DNA of 64,000 bases from Posidonia oceanica (taxonomy: Eukaryota; Streptophyta; Magnoliopsida; Alismatales; Posidoniaceae). The first letter of the stretch is position 1; each line of letters opens with the position of its first letter. The stretch is taken from positions 63,492,001-63,556,000 of the forward strand of contig JAZBRS010000074.1 of the NCBI GenBank assembly GCA_037176725.1, given 5' to 3'. The position numbers and the translations under genes are program-made. Positions 13,426 through 24,840 of the stretch are shown piece by piece. Under the pieces are notes generated by a model. It saw only the letters and a program-made list of their open reading frames with translations, was not told the origin of the DNA and ran no database searches.

Positions 13426-13760
13426 CACTACTAGAAAAACAAGAAATCGCAAGGATAGATGTCCTCGCTAAGTCCTCACTAAGTCCTCGCTAATGGCCTT
13501 AGCGAGGACATTGTGAGGACAAAAAGTCCTTGCAGTATGTCTCGTCGCTAAAGCACATTTACGAGAAAATTTCTTCACAATGTGCACGTAAATATTTTTG
13601 CAAGGACTTAGCAAGGACAAAAAGTCCCTGCAAGGTCCTCACTATTAGTCAAAATCTTCTTGCAATATACACACTATGTCCTCGCAAAATTTTAAAAAAA
13701 TAATAAAAAATTGCAAGGACTTAGTGAGGACAATGTCCTCGCGAAGTTAAAAAAAAAATA
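13426..13760 (+). mobile_element. Left terminus of a second CACTA-family element
   Basis: CACTACTAGAAAAACAAG at 13426 is a textbook CACTA terminal inverted repeat. It is followed by a dense cluster of subterminal repeats built on GCGAGGAC/GTCCTCGC and GCAAGGAC (13450-13745, at least ten copies on both strands). The element should extend to the right. No transposase and no opposite terminus were found before LTR D at 15582, so it may be non-autonomous or broken. The repeat motif differs from the CACTA element ending at 4500. Confidence 0.8.
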
Positions 13761-15581
13761 AAAATAAAAATAAATAATTCCCACTATAGAAGAGAAAGAA
13801 AAAAAGCTACAAATATATTCAGTAAAAGCTGTAATTAAAATTTTATTAAGAACTATCCTCATTTGACAATAAACAAACACAACATTAAGCTCAATAATCT
13901 ATATTCTATACAAACAAACAAACATTTAGAACCAATAATCTGAAGCTAAACGAATCACTCATTCTATACAAACAAACAAACAAACATTTCTTCTATACAA
14001 ACAACAAACAAACAAATAATCTAAAGTGGAAGAGAACATATACTTTTATCATGTCCTACATCTAGAGCATTTGCGTCGTGCAAGGTTCTATCTTTACATG
14101 AATTGCATCATTTTGTGTGCAAAATTAAGTGAATCTAGTATTCTTGTATGTCATGATCATAAAACTGTTATTCACATTTTATACAAATGACTCAAACTGA
14201 TAGGTCATCAACAATGTCAGACAAATAATCAGCGAAAAAAGCTATTATGTACCTCAATATATTTCTACCACTACCTAGCACCCAAAAGATATCTTAAAAG
14301 TATAGAATACGTTGCCAGATTGATCTCAACACCTGATGCCATTATTTTGTAGAATAGCTGCTCACCAGAATAAAGAGATTAGAAAACAAAACTGCAAATG
14401 GAAACAAAATCAAAGTTCAAAAACAACCAATATTGGAAGCTTCCATATGTCACTAGTAACCAAATGTGCACATAAAATGGAGAAGAAATTATGCAGACAA
14501 CTTTTGGACAAAAACACATTATGACGTTATTAAAATATGTTTTTGCCACCCAAACCACACAATAGGCATCCAAAACCCACCCAAATAGACTCTTTCCCTG
14601 ACAAAACTTAGCTTCTCAATACAAGATTTAGAAAAGACAAGGACTTTGTTTTGTGCTACGTGCCATTAGTTTGCAGTTTTTAATTAAAGGGATAAGGACA
14701 GAGAAGCATAGTAATATTATTTAGCACCACAAAGAATCTCAAGCAGTCCATAACCCCAATCACTTTACATAGTGACAATTTCAGATTGAGATCCTATATT
14801 TATAAAGCTTGAAATATTGTCTAAGAAGATAGAAAGAGAAGAGAGACAGATTGGTTGACATATCTTTCTTTAATTCTTTGCATGGAAGGAAGACCTACGT
14901 TTTCAAGAAATTTTCAGTGCAAGAGCAGCTTAAGGTCAAGGTGGTTATTCATTATTCACATGACCATGAAAAAAATTCTCGTTTTTTATAGGAGGCTCCA
15001 AAAATATGTCCTACTGGCTACACCTTGTCGCATGGCTCACCAACTTGATAAAAAATTAGGAAGAGAATTATAGCAATGCTCCTAATTTCTCTTGAAGACA
15101 TAGATTTCAGAAAACTTTGTTGGATTCTTGAACAAATTCTCGAGCACAACAAGTCAGACCATAAAGGTTTCCAAAAATTCAACAATAATAAGTCATTTAG
15201 AACTTAAAGTTAGCAAAAGGAATACCAATATTAACATACAAAGCCTCATAGATTAAGCCAAAGCTGGGAAACTTATACAAAAATACTAAGTGATGTACAA
15301 TCTTTAGGAATAATAATGAGTTAGTCTGTTGACAAAAATGGCACCAGGTCTCATATGTTAGATAATACATTCAAGGGTTTGTACGCATTCCAAAAAGATA
15401 GCTTGAAAGGTAAGATTAACATGATTTCGATGATACCAACTAAATATATTTTATTTACACTCTTCCAATTCGGAACAAGAACACATCTACACAAAATGCC
15501 ATGCTTTTGGGTAATAAATTATGTGTCAATATTTTTCAGATGAACAATCAAAATCTCTGGAAGTTAAAGGGACAAAAAATC
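13761..15581. other. Interior of the CACTA element or unassigned DNA
   Basis: AT-rich sequence with an (ACAA)n-like cluster repeated at about 13911-13925, 13970-13986 and 14000-14020. Short open frames (14336-14524, 14855-15073, 15355-15543) show no recognisable motif. Likely non-coding interior of the element starting at 13426, but this is inferred only from position. Confidence 0.35.
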
Positions 15582-15780
15582 TGTAACGTCCCAACATGTC
15601 ACATACTAACATCAACATTACCCAGACTTATATTAAATAATTTAAAAGAAAATTAAGCTTAATTTAATAATGAAAATAAAACTCAATAAACTACCGCTAC
15701 TCAGAACCTCAGTGTGTGGCAACGTAGCTCCTATCTAAGCACCAGAACTTGACTGCACTCCTAATCTGTACCTGAAAACA
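15582..15780 (+). mobile_element. LTR D, left part (TGTAACG-type)
   Basis: Starts TGTAACGTCCC at 15582. The next 200 bp parallel LTR B: GTGTGGCAA, then CTCCTATC, then CTGCACTCCTAATCTGTACCTG. The sequence is interrupted by solo LTR E at 15786 and resumes at 18532 with CACGTGAGTGAC. The flanking CACTA-region DNA on the left is AAATC; a matching duplication at the far end was not found. Confidence 0.65.
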
Positions 15781-16164
15781 GAAACTGTAACGACCCGAGT
15801 TGCTACCAACACATTCCAAAAGTCCAACAAATTAAAACTTAATTAATTACAACAATTACAATAAACTATGGGCTAAACAACAAGAATATGTGTCAGGAAT
15901 CAGCAGTAGACAGTTACGTGACTTCGACTATATGCATTATGACTCCAAACCAGCTAACCATCTGCACCTGCAACTAAAAAATGATAAAGTACACGTGAAT
16001 GACTAGAAAATTGTCACCCAGCACAAACCTCGCAAAACCACGAGAAAACCAGCTTAAAACCACAAATCCGGGCTACATAAGCATTTCATATAATAATAAA
16101 GCACCATTTCCAAAGTCGAAAAAGCTAAATCGGGGAAATAGATGCAAAAGCAAGCTCTTTAATT

Positions 16165-16284
16165 CAAAGTGCGGCCCACCGGCCCAAAATTACTCAAAGC
16201 GGGGCCCACTAGCCCAAAACCACTCAAAGCGAGGCCCACTAGCCCAAAACCACTAAAGGCGGGGCCCATTGGCCCAAAACTCCA
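16165..16284. repeat. Four tandem 30-bp repeats inside LTR E
   Basis: Units start at 16165, 16195, 16225 and 16255 with core CAAAGCGGGGCCCACTAGCC. Each unit carries the paired GGCCCA(C/T) and GCCCAAAA boxes. The 30-bp period keeps a reading frame open (a ten-residue protein repeat), which explains spurious open frames here. GGCCCA boxes are plant site-II-like promoter motifs, so a promoter role is possible but unproven. Confidence 0.9.
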
Positions 16285-17949
16285 CAGAAGCACAATGCCG
16301 TAAAACAGGCAAGCTCGAGGCCCACTACGGCCCAAAAAAAACAAGCATGGCCCAACACGGGCACAAAAGAAAACCAACTAGTCGTGTTGCCTGATGCCCC
16401 AGCAACCGACCTGGCCACAAGCAGTAGTCAGGGACTCATCCCTGCAGCTCACTGCACTGCTACGGGCACCCGCCTTGTGGGGGAGCGTGCCGGTCACGGC
16501 ATCTCACACCAAAGATGCCCCAAAAGCAATCCCCAACTGGGAAAGCGGTCCCCACTTAGGACAAACCACAGGGCACGCCTACTGCGGCGCTCACAAGCTC
16601 AGTACTTTGAACCACTAGAGGCTCCTCACCCTTAGGCTCGGTCAGCACCCAAACAAGAAGGCAAGTCCTAGTGCCCGTAGTGGCTAGGGTATCACGCCCA
16701 ACTACGCAGGAGTATCATACCTCCCGAGTCCGCTACCATGATACCACTAGATACAGACGGCACTCTGACCCCCGAACCTCAGCCTAGGCGAAGTGTGTGA
16801 CACACCAAGAACGTCGTCGCGCCCCCGGGTTCGAACCACACGAACTCCCAAGCTTTGGCCATAGAAAACCCTCGGCAAATCCTTTGCAAAATGCCTATGA
16901 TTTTACTCAAAAATCTCTTTGAAAACATTTTATCAAGTCATGGGCTAAAGCACAACAAGCCTAAAAAGAATCATTATTAAAATCATTCGAAAACAAGCTT
17001 GGGAAACATCCCAGACCAAAATCGGTAGATCGATATCAACCGGTCGACCGAAATTCCCTGATTCGGAAGACCAAAAAGGTCCAGTCAACCGAATTCGGGC
17101 ACAGCAGCACAATAAAGAAGGATATTCAAAATCCCTTTGAAAACATTTCCATAAATTACCAAAAATCACATCTAAAAATCTCTAACAAGTCACTAAACAT
17201 GTACAAGCATTGGCATAATTAAACATAATGAAAACCCAAAGCAAACCCCCCCAAAAATGGGGTTGAAACTCAAACACTGATTCGGAATACCGGTCAAAAA
17301 CGGTATTCCGAAACAGGGACTGACAGAAAAAGTGCTAATCGAATTTAAACCAAACTCCCTGCACAAGGCACCAAAAATTACGTATAATATACCAAAACGA
17401 CTGGAAATGAAAAGCGAACGCAACCAAATCATAAACATGCCATTCCAAGATTCATGACTCACAGAAAACGTGGAAAACCGCAGCATATGCATAATATCTA
17501 CATAGGCCACATAATTTGCCTAAAAACCCACCAATAAATCTCTAAAAATTATCACATCTCTACCATAGCATATAATCATGGCAAGGAACATAATGAAATC
17601 ATAATCAAGCCATTCTTGAGCATACAACTCAAGAAAACACCAAAAACCCACATTTAAGCTATAAGCCAACTCAAGCCGATAAATTCGACTAAAAATCATA
17701 TAAATTACTAAAAATTGCCAAAACACTTCCATGACATTCAATACATGCCAAGGAACACATGCATATCACTTTTGAGCAATTTAGAGGGAGAGGACGAGAT
17801 GTGTACCTATTGGTCGGGGCACCCACGGCCAACTCCGGCGATCCTCCACCGAATCCGAGCTCCATGCACCGCACTCGGGCCTGCCACTCCACCAGGACAA
17901 AATCCGGAGCTCGCTGCCTCCACCAAACCCAACAACGGCCACAGTCGAA

Positions 17950-18362
17950 CCCATCCCAAAAAGAGGAAATAAGGAGGGGGAAAGAGAGGAGGAGAAAGGG
18001 AAGGGGGGAAGAGAGGGGGAGGGAGGAGGTGGAGGAGACCTCACCGCCGCTGTCACCGCCAGAACTAGGGCACGGAAGCCGGGGATAGGAGGAGGAAGAG
18101 GAGGGAGGGAGGTGGAGAGGGTGAGGGGGAGGAGGAGGAGGAGATGGGGAGGAGGTGGAGGGAGGGGGAAAGATGGGGAAGGAGGTGGGAGAAGATGGTT
18201 GCAGCCGGTTGGGTGAGGAAGGGGGGAAGAGGAGAGGAAAAAAAAAGAAAGAATAGTGGAATGGGAGGAGGGGGAAACGTGAGGAGGGGAGCGGGAGAGA
18301 GAAAGAAGGAGAGAGAGAGGGAGAGAGGGAGAGAAAGAGAGAGAGAGAGAAAGAGAGGAGAA
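17950..18362. repeat. Purine-rich low-complexity tract in LTR E
   Basis: About 400 bp in which the plus strand is almost entirely A and G, built from GGAGG, GAGGAGG and finally GAGAGAG units. The minus strand is polypyrimidine and yields long open frames of Ser/Pro/Leu repeats that are not genes. Only a short interval around 18030-18085 breaks the pattern. Confidence 0.92.
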
Positions 18363-18531
18363 AAGCAGAAAACATGGACCAAACCACCACTTGGTCCCAC
18401 CAACCACCACAAGTGGGGCCCACGAACAATCACAAGTGAGGCCCACGAGGCCAATAACACCCGTCCACCAATACAGGAATTCATTAAATTGTGTAATTAC
18501 AAGGGAAAGAATTCTCGGGTATTACAGAAAC

Positions 18532-19040
18532 ACAAAACACGTGAGTGACATGAAGGTCACCCAGTATGTGCTCACCTAAAACCAAGAAGAGTCTCAAAAA
18601 ACTTGAAATTCATGATTATCAAAAACAAGACTAAGTAAAACCAAATCCATGAAATTGTATCACCTTAATCCGGAAAATCCACTTGAAAAATCATGCCTTT
18701 TTAAATCATAATCAATTTCCTTTGAAAGCACATGCTCTTTATAAATCATTTTATGCATTCAAATCCTCGTCTGAAACTGTCTCAAGAAAATCACACACAG
18801 AGCGAACAAAACCTGTCATGCCACCCTGGCCACAGGTGACCGACTTGGCCACAAGCAGTTGCTGAAGACTCCAACTCCTCTCAACTGCACTACCGCGGTG
18901 GGCTACCCTGTGTGGGAGGAACCACCGCCCCGGGAACTCAGCTATCAATTTATATTTCTCAGTATACACAGGGTTGGGTCCTTCTGACGCCCCTTTGGTG
19001 CCCGAGCACCTGGGGACTCTAACCCGGCCCAGACTCAACC
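18532..19040 (+). mobile_element. LTR D, right part
   Basis: Resumes with CAAAACACGTGAGTGACATG...GGTCACCCAGT, the same box seen in LTR B at 34440-34470. The CCACAAGCAG...AACTGCACTACCGCGG module follows at 18815-18900, parallel to modules in LTRs A, B and E. No terminal TTACA with a matching duplication was found, so the right limit is set where shared boxes end. Confidence 0.55.
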
Positions 19041-20560
19041 ATATACAAGTGAGAACTTAGTAAGTAAGGAAACTGGAATTAGTCTGGCCGTTGATGCAAC
19101 AATCGACTCACTTGGATTTGGTATTAACATCCTACTCAAGCATGTCTCATGGCTTGGGTGCATTTTCTCAACAAAGACATTGCTTCTACAATGATCTTTA
19201 GAGTATCTACGGATAACTCACAATCGACACCCACTAGGCTCCAGTTTTCCATCTCTTTAGCTGAGGCCAAGATTAATTCCCTCCACCTCATTTCTAGAAA
19301 TTTGCATAAGTAATGGCACCATACATTTCTTAAAAGAACTTAGCCAATCTCTCAAAGGGTTGGGAAAGGTACATCTGTGACTACTAACAGGTGTCAGGGA
19401 AGTGTGCTGGTGGTGGCGACGGGATTCAACGCCCCTATATAGGCGACTGAAATAGCAAGCCCCACCGTGCTTTGCACATGGCAAACCTCAGGGCCCTACA
19501 ACAAAGGATGAAAGCCTTGGCCCCACATCAAAGCAAGATCGAAGAATGAGCTCACACCTTGAAGCTCGTATAGTGTATGTAGACACAACCTCTTCGACTA
19601 AAAGGTAAAACACTGGTTTGGCAAAGCAAAGGTTCACTCCCTCACCCGGTTCTCTATTCAAAGAACTCCTTACTTACCAAATCGAGTTGTGGGATGACGG
19701 TTCTTTCCTGAGAGTATTGGTCACCCTCGAGAATGGAAAACACCTGACCACAACGAATTGCATTCATTCATTTTTCATATGTCTATATGACTTGGGACCA
19801 ACCGTACTCAACCGATCTAACCTATCATATGGACCATTCATTGCATCAAGTGTTGACCTTACATTAGCATTGTTTGCTTGAATCATGCATCCATGCATTA
19901 TTTCTCATTTCATTGGAAGTGGAGCACGGATAGAGCAATGTTCTTCAAGTGTGTTGGAAACCCTTAGAATATGTGATCCTCCCAAAAGTAGTTCAATTCC
20001 TACCTACCTTTTTACCATTCCAATTTGAGTAAACTCTCAAACAGAATGCCATATTTTTCCTTTCGATCGGCGATAGGATAATCCCCCATGATCATCCCCT
20101 TAGTTTCTGCCCTGTTGAAGTGATCTCCACATGGTTGACATGGTCTCGACACCAACTGTGTCATATAGCTCCGAAATCGGCTTGACTCCTCCATGTCTGA
20201 GTCTTCAATATAACGGCATTTAATCAAACTATTCAGCTATGTGACAATGGCCCGAAACCGAATCTGTTCACCACTTTCTATTTAACTTCTTTTTTTATCC
20301 CTAATGGCGGACTGTTTGAGATCGAGATCCCTTTTCAGGAAATACTCAATGGGACATCATTCGTACCTTGGAGCTAATCTTGTTCCAAGATCAACTCCAA
20401 GGAGAGGCATCAGTAGATATCCCATTTTCACATTTCCAAGAGTCAATTCAGGATAGGAAACCTTGAGGTGTCCTGAATCACATAACTAAGGACTTCTAAT
20501 ACATTTTCCAGTTTTTCCATAATTTATTTAAGAAGATCACCTGATCTTACTTGATTCAAG
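19041..20560. other. Unassigned degenerate sequence
   Basis: No family recognised. Open frames at 19618-19881 (+) and 20012-20227 (-) read like ordinary protein (the latter includes FRSYMTQLVSRPCQPCGDHF) but neither has a domain I can name. Two GGCGAC boxes at 19415 and 19442 flank a TATATAGG motif. The stretch probably holds old element or captured gene fragments. Confidence 0.35.
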
Positions 20561-20564
20561 GTCG

Positions 20565-20725
20565 TTAGTTGTTGCAGAGCTAACACTCTTATTCCACTCA
20601 AACTAGTGGTAAGTTTGAGTCCCTTTAACATTATTTAATACAAGTTATTAAGTGTGGTAGAGTTAATACTCCTGTTACACTCAAATTAGTGGCAGATTTG
20701 GGTATCTTAATGTCAAAGTAAATGT
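20565..20725. repeat. Imperfect tandem duplication, unit about 85 bp
   Basis: GCAGAGCTAACACTCTTATT followed by CCACTCAAACTAGTGG at about 20576 recurs at about 20660 as TAGAGTTAATACTCCTGTTA and CACTCAAATTAGTGG. Both copies continue with a (A/G)TTTG(A/G)GT box. No coding potential. Confidence 0.7.
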
Positions 20726-20799
20726 TTTTATAATTTTATGGAATTTCTGAAGTTGTTCCGGACTTTTAACACATTTCTCTGGATTAATATAAAATACAT

Positions 20800-21560
20800 G
20801 GGGGAAAATGCAAAAAGACCAAGTTGTTGCCGTATTCGGCGACACTGCTCGTCGCCAGTATAACTGGCGACCAAATAAGTGTCGTCGCCATGTTAATAGG
20901 CGGCAAGAATCCTGCCATACTCTCTCAACATATTCTGTCATCTTGGGATTTAATATCATATGTGGGATTTTTATAAAGTATTATAACATTTTTTCCATGA
21001 TTATTATTATTTCTATGATTTTTCTAGCACGTAAATGTATGGTATAACATGTATATCATATAAAAATGGCAACTAATTAAGGAAAGTTCTAGAAAATTCT
21101 AGAAGAATGGACGACGTCAATAATAAAATAATATATCTTTATCTTGGTTTTTAATTATCGCATTTTTTATGTGTTATATCCATTTTTAATTCAAAACCAC
21201 ATTTAAAAATGATAGAGATAAGTCTAGAATATTTCAGCAACTGCGAGTTTGGACTAGGTCAAAGGATAAGGTTCCTAAACTCATAACTAATCTGTCGAGA
21301 TTTTATTTTGAATGATGTGGATATTTATAGCTCGACGCTGGTCGTACCAGGGACTAGTTGACATGGAATGTTTTATTATCTGATAAGCGATCTTCCACGT
21401 CATTAAAAAAAAAGAATATCTGCACTTGTCGCCGCTGCTTGTGGCGACTAGCTTACGTGGATTTTATCATTATATGTTAATCAATCCTCCATGTCATTAA
21501 AAAAAGAATATTTGTGCTTGTCGCCTCTGCTTGTGGCGACGAAAAAAAATCTGATTTTTA
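20800..21560 (+). mobile_element. LTR-like region G with GTCGCC/GGCGAC stem-loops
   Basis: Lies 5' of the plus-strand gag. It carries paired boxes: GGCGAC 20838, GTCGCC 20851, GGCGAC 20866, GTCGCC 20884, then two perfect hairpins at 21428-21448 and 21520-21540 (GTCGCC, nine-base loop, GGCGAC). The last two are part of a tandem duplication of about 90 bp (about 21365-21450 and 21455-21540) that also contains CATGTCATTAAAAAAA. The same boxes occur in solo LTR C. The LTR ends were not paired, so the limits are approximate. Confidence 0.55.
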
Positions 21561-22284
21561 ATTTTAAAAATTTAAATTTAATGCCTAGAGCTTATCCACT
21601 CGTCCTCCTACGAGATCTAGCGCCCCTAGACTCTATAAGTAGACCCCTAGTGCTAGAGCTCAAGAGGAAGCATTTTTTAGAATTAGAGGCCATTTTCTAG
21701 AGAGAAGAAGAGGTATTCCTAGAGTTGAGAGAGCTTGTGAGAGACCTCTGAGTGTTGAGATTCTGAGAGATTCATAGCTCCACTCAGCCAAAATTCTGTG
21801 AGAAAACCCAGATCCCAGAGATCGTGCCAAGCCAGTGCTCTGTCTGTGCCTCCATTTCCTCATCCCAGAAGCATACAGCATAGAGGGTGAAGGGAGTATT
21901 GATTCCAATCTGTCTTTTTCTACATATTATTGCATTCCTTAGATAGGCCCATTGCATATGCATGCGGGGAACCACCCACGGTTGGTATTAATTTCATTTG
22001 TTTATGTTATTTATTGCTTTTTCTGACGTTGTTTACTACACACCTGAGCTAATCTAGATCTATCTCATTTGCTTTGAAGGAAAGGAGTATGTTACATAGC
22101 ACGAGGATGCCGCTGGACAGCATCCTGCCGTTGATCCAGTGAGCCTAGGGTCCACATCTTTAGCTCCCGTTGGCACCTTGTTAGCCAACACCGTGAATCG
22201 ATAAGTGGCGATCACATAAGTCGTCGACGTAGTGGAAACGCCGACGCCTAAATCAACACCCCCAAATCCACATCTACACCAGGT
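21561..22284. other. Leader between LTR-like region G and the plus-strand gag
   Basis: About 720 bp with no intact gene. It would hold the primer-binding site and the start of gag of the plus-strand gypsy element. A CACCCACGGTTGGTATTAAT stretch near 21970 could be primer-binding sequence, but this is not secure. The gag N-terminus may begin near 22090. Confidence 0.35.
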
Positions 22285-22916
22285 GTGACCCATACAACGC
22301 ACGTGACACCCGCCTTAATTGCACCAACATTGACAGTAGTGACCCCAGACGCCCTCCTTACTAGGGTGGGCGATTTGGAAAGAGCACTACGTCTAGTGCA
22401 AGGCAGGGACCGCCAGTTCTACCAATTCCAAGACCTCTGTTACTTTCCAGAGGCGACACTCCCAACTAACTTTCATATCCCAGAATTTAAAAAATACAAC
22501 AGTAGAGGCTACCCAATTTCGCATCTGAAGGTGTACTGTAGAGACCTCGCACAGTTGCATGCTAATGAGAAGTTGTTGATCCGCTTATTCCAGAAAAGTC
22601 TGACGAGCTTGCTCTCAAATGGTTCATGTCTCTCAATATGGCCACCATCAAGACTTGGAATGATCTATGCCAGGCATTCATGGAACAGTACTCCTTCAAC
22701 CTCGACTTGATCCCCAAGCGCGAGGATCTTGTTGCAAGCCGGCAAAAGCCCCACGAACCATTCGTGGAGTACGTTGGTCACTCGTGCACTCTAGCCTCCC
22801 ATGTCAAGGATAGACCCTCCAACGAGGAGTCTATCGGAATAATCATTAGAGGAGCGCAGCTGGTGATTGGAGCTCTACTTAGCATCTTGCCCATCACCAC
22901 CTTTACATCACTGATT
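22285..22916 (+). pseudogene. Ty3/gypsy gag fragment, plus-strand copy
   Basis: Frame one (22285-22620) reads TRVGDLERALRLVQGRD, DLCYFPEATLPTNFHIPEFK and HLKVYCRDLAQLHANEKLLI. After a frameshift near 22620, ALKWFMSLNMATIKTWNDL, FMEQYSFNLDLIPKRED and EPFVEYVGHSCTLASHVKD follow (22600-22830). The pattern PEF-KY-G-GxP-HL-xxY and WxxL-I-TW-DL-xxF-xQY is the capsid-like gag domain of plant Ty3/gypsy elements of the Tat/Ogre kind. It normally packages element RNA. It breaks off at about 22916, where it meets an oppositely oriented gag copy. No pol follows. It is a broken relic. Confidence 0.88.
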
Positions 22917-24840
22917 GGGAAAAATGGCACTCAATGGCTCAACCAGAGGAGTGTAGTCGCGTTCAGAGCGACAAGGCCGTCCAGTTCCATGGCACCGTCC
23001 CTGCCGGGCCAGTGTGACTGGATACACTGGCTCAACGGTGGCAGTGATCTGTGGAGTGGTACTTGGTGCTGGTGCGTAAACTACTTGAGTCGGGCTTGGC
23101 TGACTCATTGCATTGGCAGGCATTACCTGTGGGTTGATGTATGCTACTATTGGCTTGGGAGGGTCCCGCCTCTTGGGGTAGTTGCTGCTAGTGTTGTTGC
23201 CATTGTTGCTGCTGCTACCATTGTTGTTGGAGGTGGTGGCCTGCCTAGCCAATGCAGTGAGTGTGGGGAAGTTCCTGCTTTGCAGCGAGCCTTCCATGTG
23301 GGCACGGGCCCTAATCAAGGATGCAAAAGATGTGATAGGTTGGATGCTCAGTAGAGCCCTAGTCACCAGTTGTGCTCCTCTGCTGATCATTTTGATAGAC
23401 TCTTCATTGGAGGTCCTATCCTTGACCTGGGAGGCTAGAGTGCACCAGCGGCCAACATACTCCCCGAATGGCTCGTAGGGCTTCTACTGGGTTGTGGCTA
23501 GATCCTCGCGCTTGGGGATCAGGTCCAAGTTGAAAGAGTACTAATCTAGAAAATCCTAGCTAAGATCTTCCCAGGTCTTGATGGCGGACATATCAAGTGA
23601 AGTAAACCACTTGACCACTGGCCCCGTCAGACTCTTCTAGAATAGGAGGATCAGCAACCTCTCATCAGCCTAAAGCTGAGTGAGGTCTTCATAGTACGCT
23701 CTCAAATGCAAAATGGGGTAGCCTCTACCATTATACTTTTCGAATTCCGAGATTTGAAAATTCCTAGGGAGTGTCACTTCTGGGAAATAACAAAGGTCTC
23801 AGAACTGGTAGGACTGGTGGTTCACACCCTGCACATGACAAAGTTCTCTTTCTAGATCACCTATCTCGATAAGGAGGGCATCTGAGGTCGTTGCTGTTGA
23901 AACTGGTGCAACTTGGGTGGGAAACGCGTATGCTATGTGGGTCGTGTGTTGTTGCTCCTCCGGATCCACTATCATGCCTCCTAGTGCTGAGGCGTGAGGA
24001 CCAGCATACCCGTGCGAAGGTGAAGAATGTGGTGTCATGAATGGGGGTACCTGTACCTGCTAATGCATGAGAGATGGATAGGCAGCATGCTGTGCAGTGT
24101 AGGGTGCAGAGTGTGGGAGCAATAGCTGTTGCATGGGTATGGCCCTAGGCAACGAACTATGTAGGTACTATGCTGTTGCCAATCCGTAGGACTGGCCACC
24201 AGGTGATGGAGTCAGATGTTGTGTAGAGTGTTGTGGCATAATAGGAGGCATGGATGAGGCCCTCATCACCGAAGTAGTGAGGAGCTACGGTGACGGCAAG
24301 GGCGGGGGTGCAGTGGGATGAGCCGGCAAAGCTAGAGCGGGCTGAACCGGAACCTCAGGAGTCACAAGAGAGGCGACCAAAGAAGGATCAAGAGAGAGAG
24401 TCATGCCCTGAAGCTTCTGCACAAGTGCCATCATATGTTGGGCTTTCATGGCGGGGGACTTTTTAGCAGGCAAGTTGGAGAGCATGAGCGGCATAGAGAC
24501 TGTCTTGAAGGGAAGGACCCTAAAGCAAAAGTAGTCGTAGCAGGCTGAGAAACCATAGTAGAAAGGTTGTAAGAGGTGGGAGTGACTGGCAGTGCTTCTG
24601 GAACCCGAATGGTGGTCATTGTGACAGACTCAGTGATGAGCTCCAAACCGACTAGAGTTTGCCAACGCCTTGAGAGAATAGACATGGAATCCCCCTGCAA
24701 TTGGAAGTGGTACGCGCGAGGGGAAGGAGGAACAACGAATGCAATAGGGAGAGAAGGAGACACCAAAGCCGGGATCTCCTCTAGGGCAATGGTAGGATGC
24801 GGCTCGCTAATTGGCTACGCCATGGCTGATCGCAAACGAG
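22917..24840 (-). pseudogene. Ty3/gypsy gag, minus-strand copy
   Basis: Read on the minus strand from about 24840. It starts with a Ser/Pro-rich N-terminal part (IPALVSPSLPIAFVVPPSPR; ALVQKLQGMTLSLDPSLVAS at 24494-24285). The segment DALLIEIGDLERELCHVQG (23880) and the capsid-like region collinear with the plus-strand copy (23870-23340) follow. After QLVTRALLSIQPITSFASLI comes a low-complexity Asn/Ser/Gly stretch and PKRRDPPKPIVAYINPQ (23390-22908). Several in-frame stops and one or more shifts break it, for example around 23530-23700. It ends near 22917 without reaching a zinc knuckle or pol. The element's 5' LTR would be LTR F, further right. Confidence 0.85.

Larger units (their letters stand above)
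15786..18526 (+). mobile_element. Solo LTR E, 2741 bp, with 5-bp target-site duplication GAAAC
   Basis: The element begins TGTAACGACCCGAG and ends CTCGGGTATTACA, which are near inverted copies of each other with TG...CA termini. It is flanked by GAAAC at 15781-15785 and 18527-18531. The host LTR D reads through cleanly when the element is removed (ACCTGAAAACAGAAAC joined to ACAAAACACGTGAG). Ordered landmarks are CACGTGAATGACTAG...GTCACCC (16000-16020), the GTCGTGTTGCCTGATGCC module (16381), CTCAGCCTAGGCG (16780), four 30-bp repeats and a long purine-rich tract. There is no gag-pol, so this is a solo LTR left by recombination, or a coding-less element. The class is presumably Ty3/gypsy, but this is an inference. 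Confidence 0.88.

Noticed and set aside
17689..18548. Several long open frames rich in Ser, Pro, Leu or Arg, Glu, Gly (up to 246 codons)
   Set aside because: They come from the purine-rich tract in LTR E; a low-complexity strand lacks stops in many frames at once.
15582..19040. LTR D as a complete element
   Set aside because: No second terminus or matching AAATC duplication could be found, so only its two parts are annotated.
22908..23354. Plus-strand extension of gag after 22916
   Set aside because: Beyond the junction it is only the antisense of the minus-strand gag.
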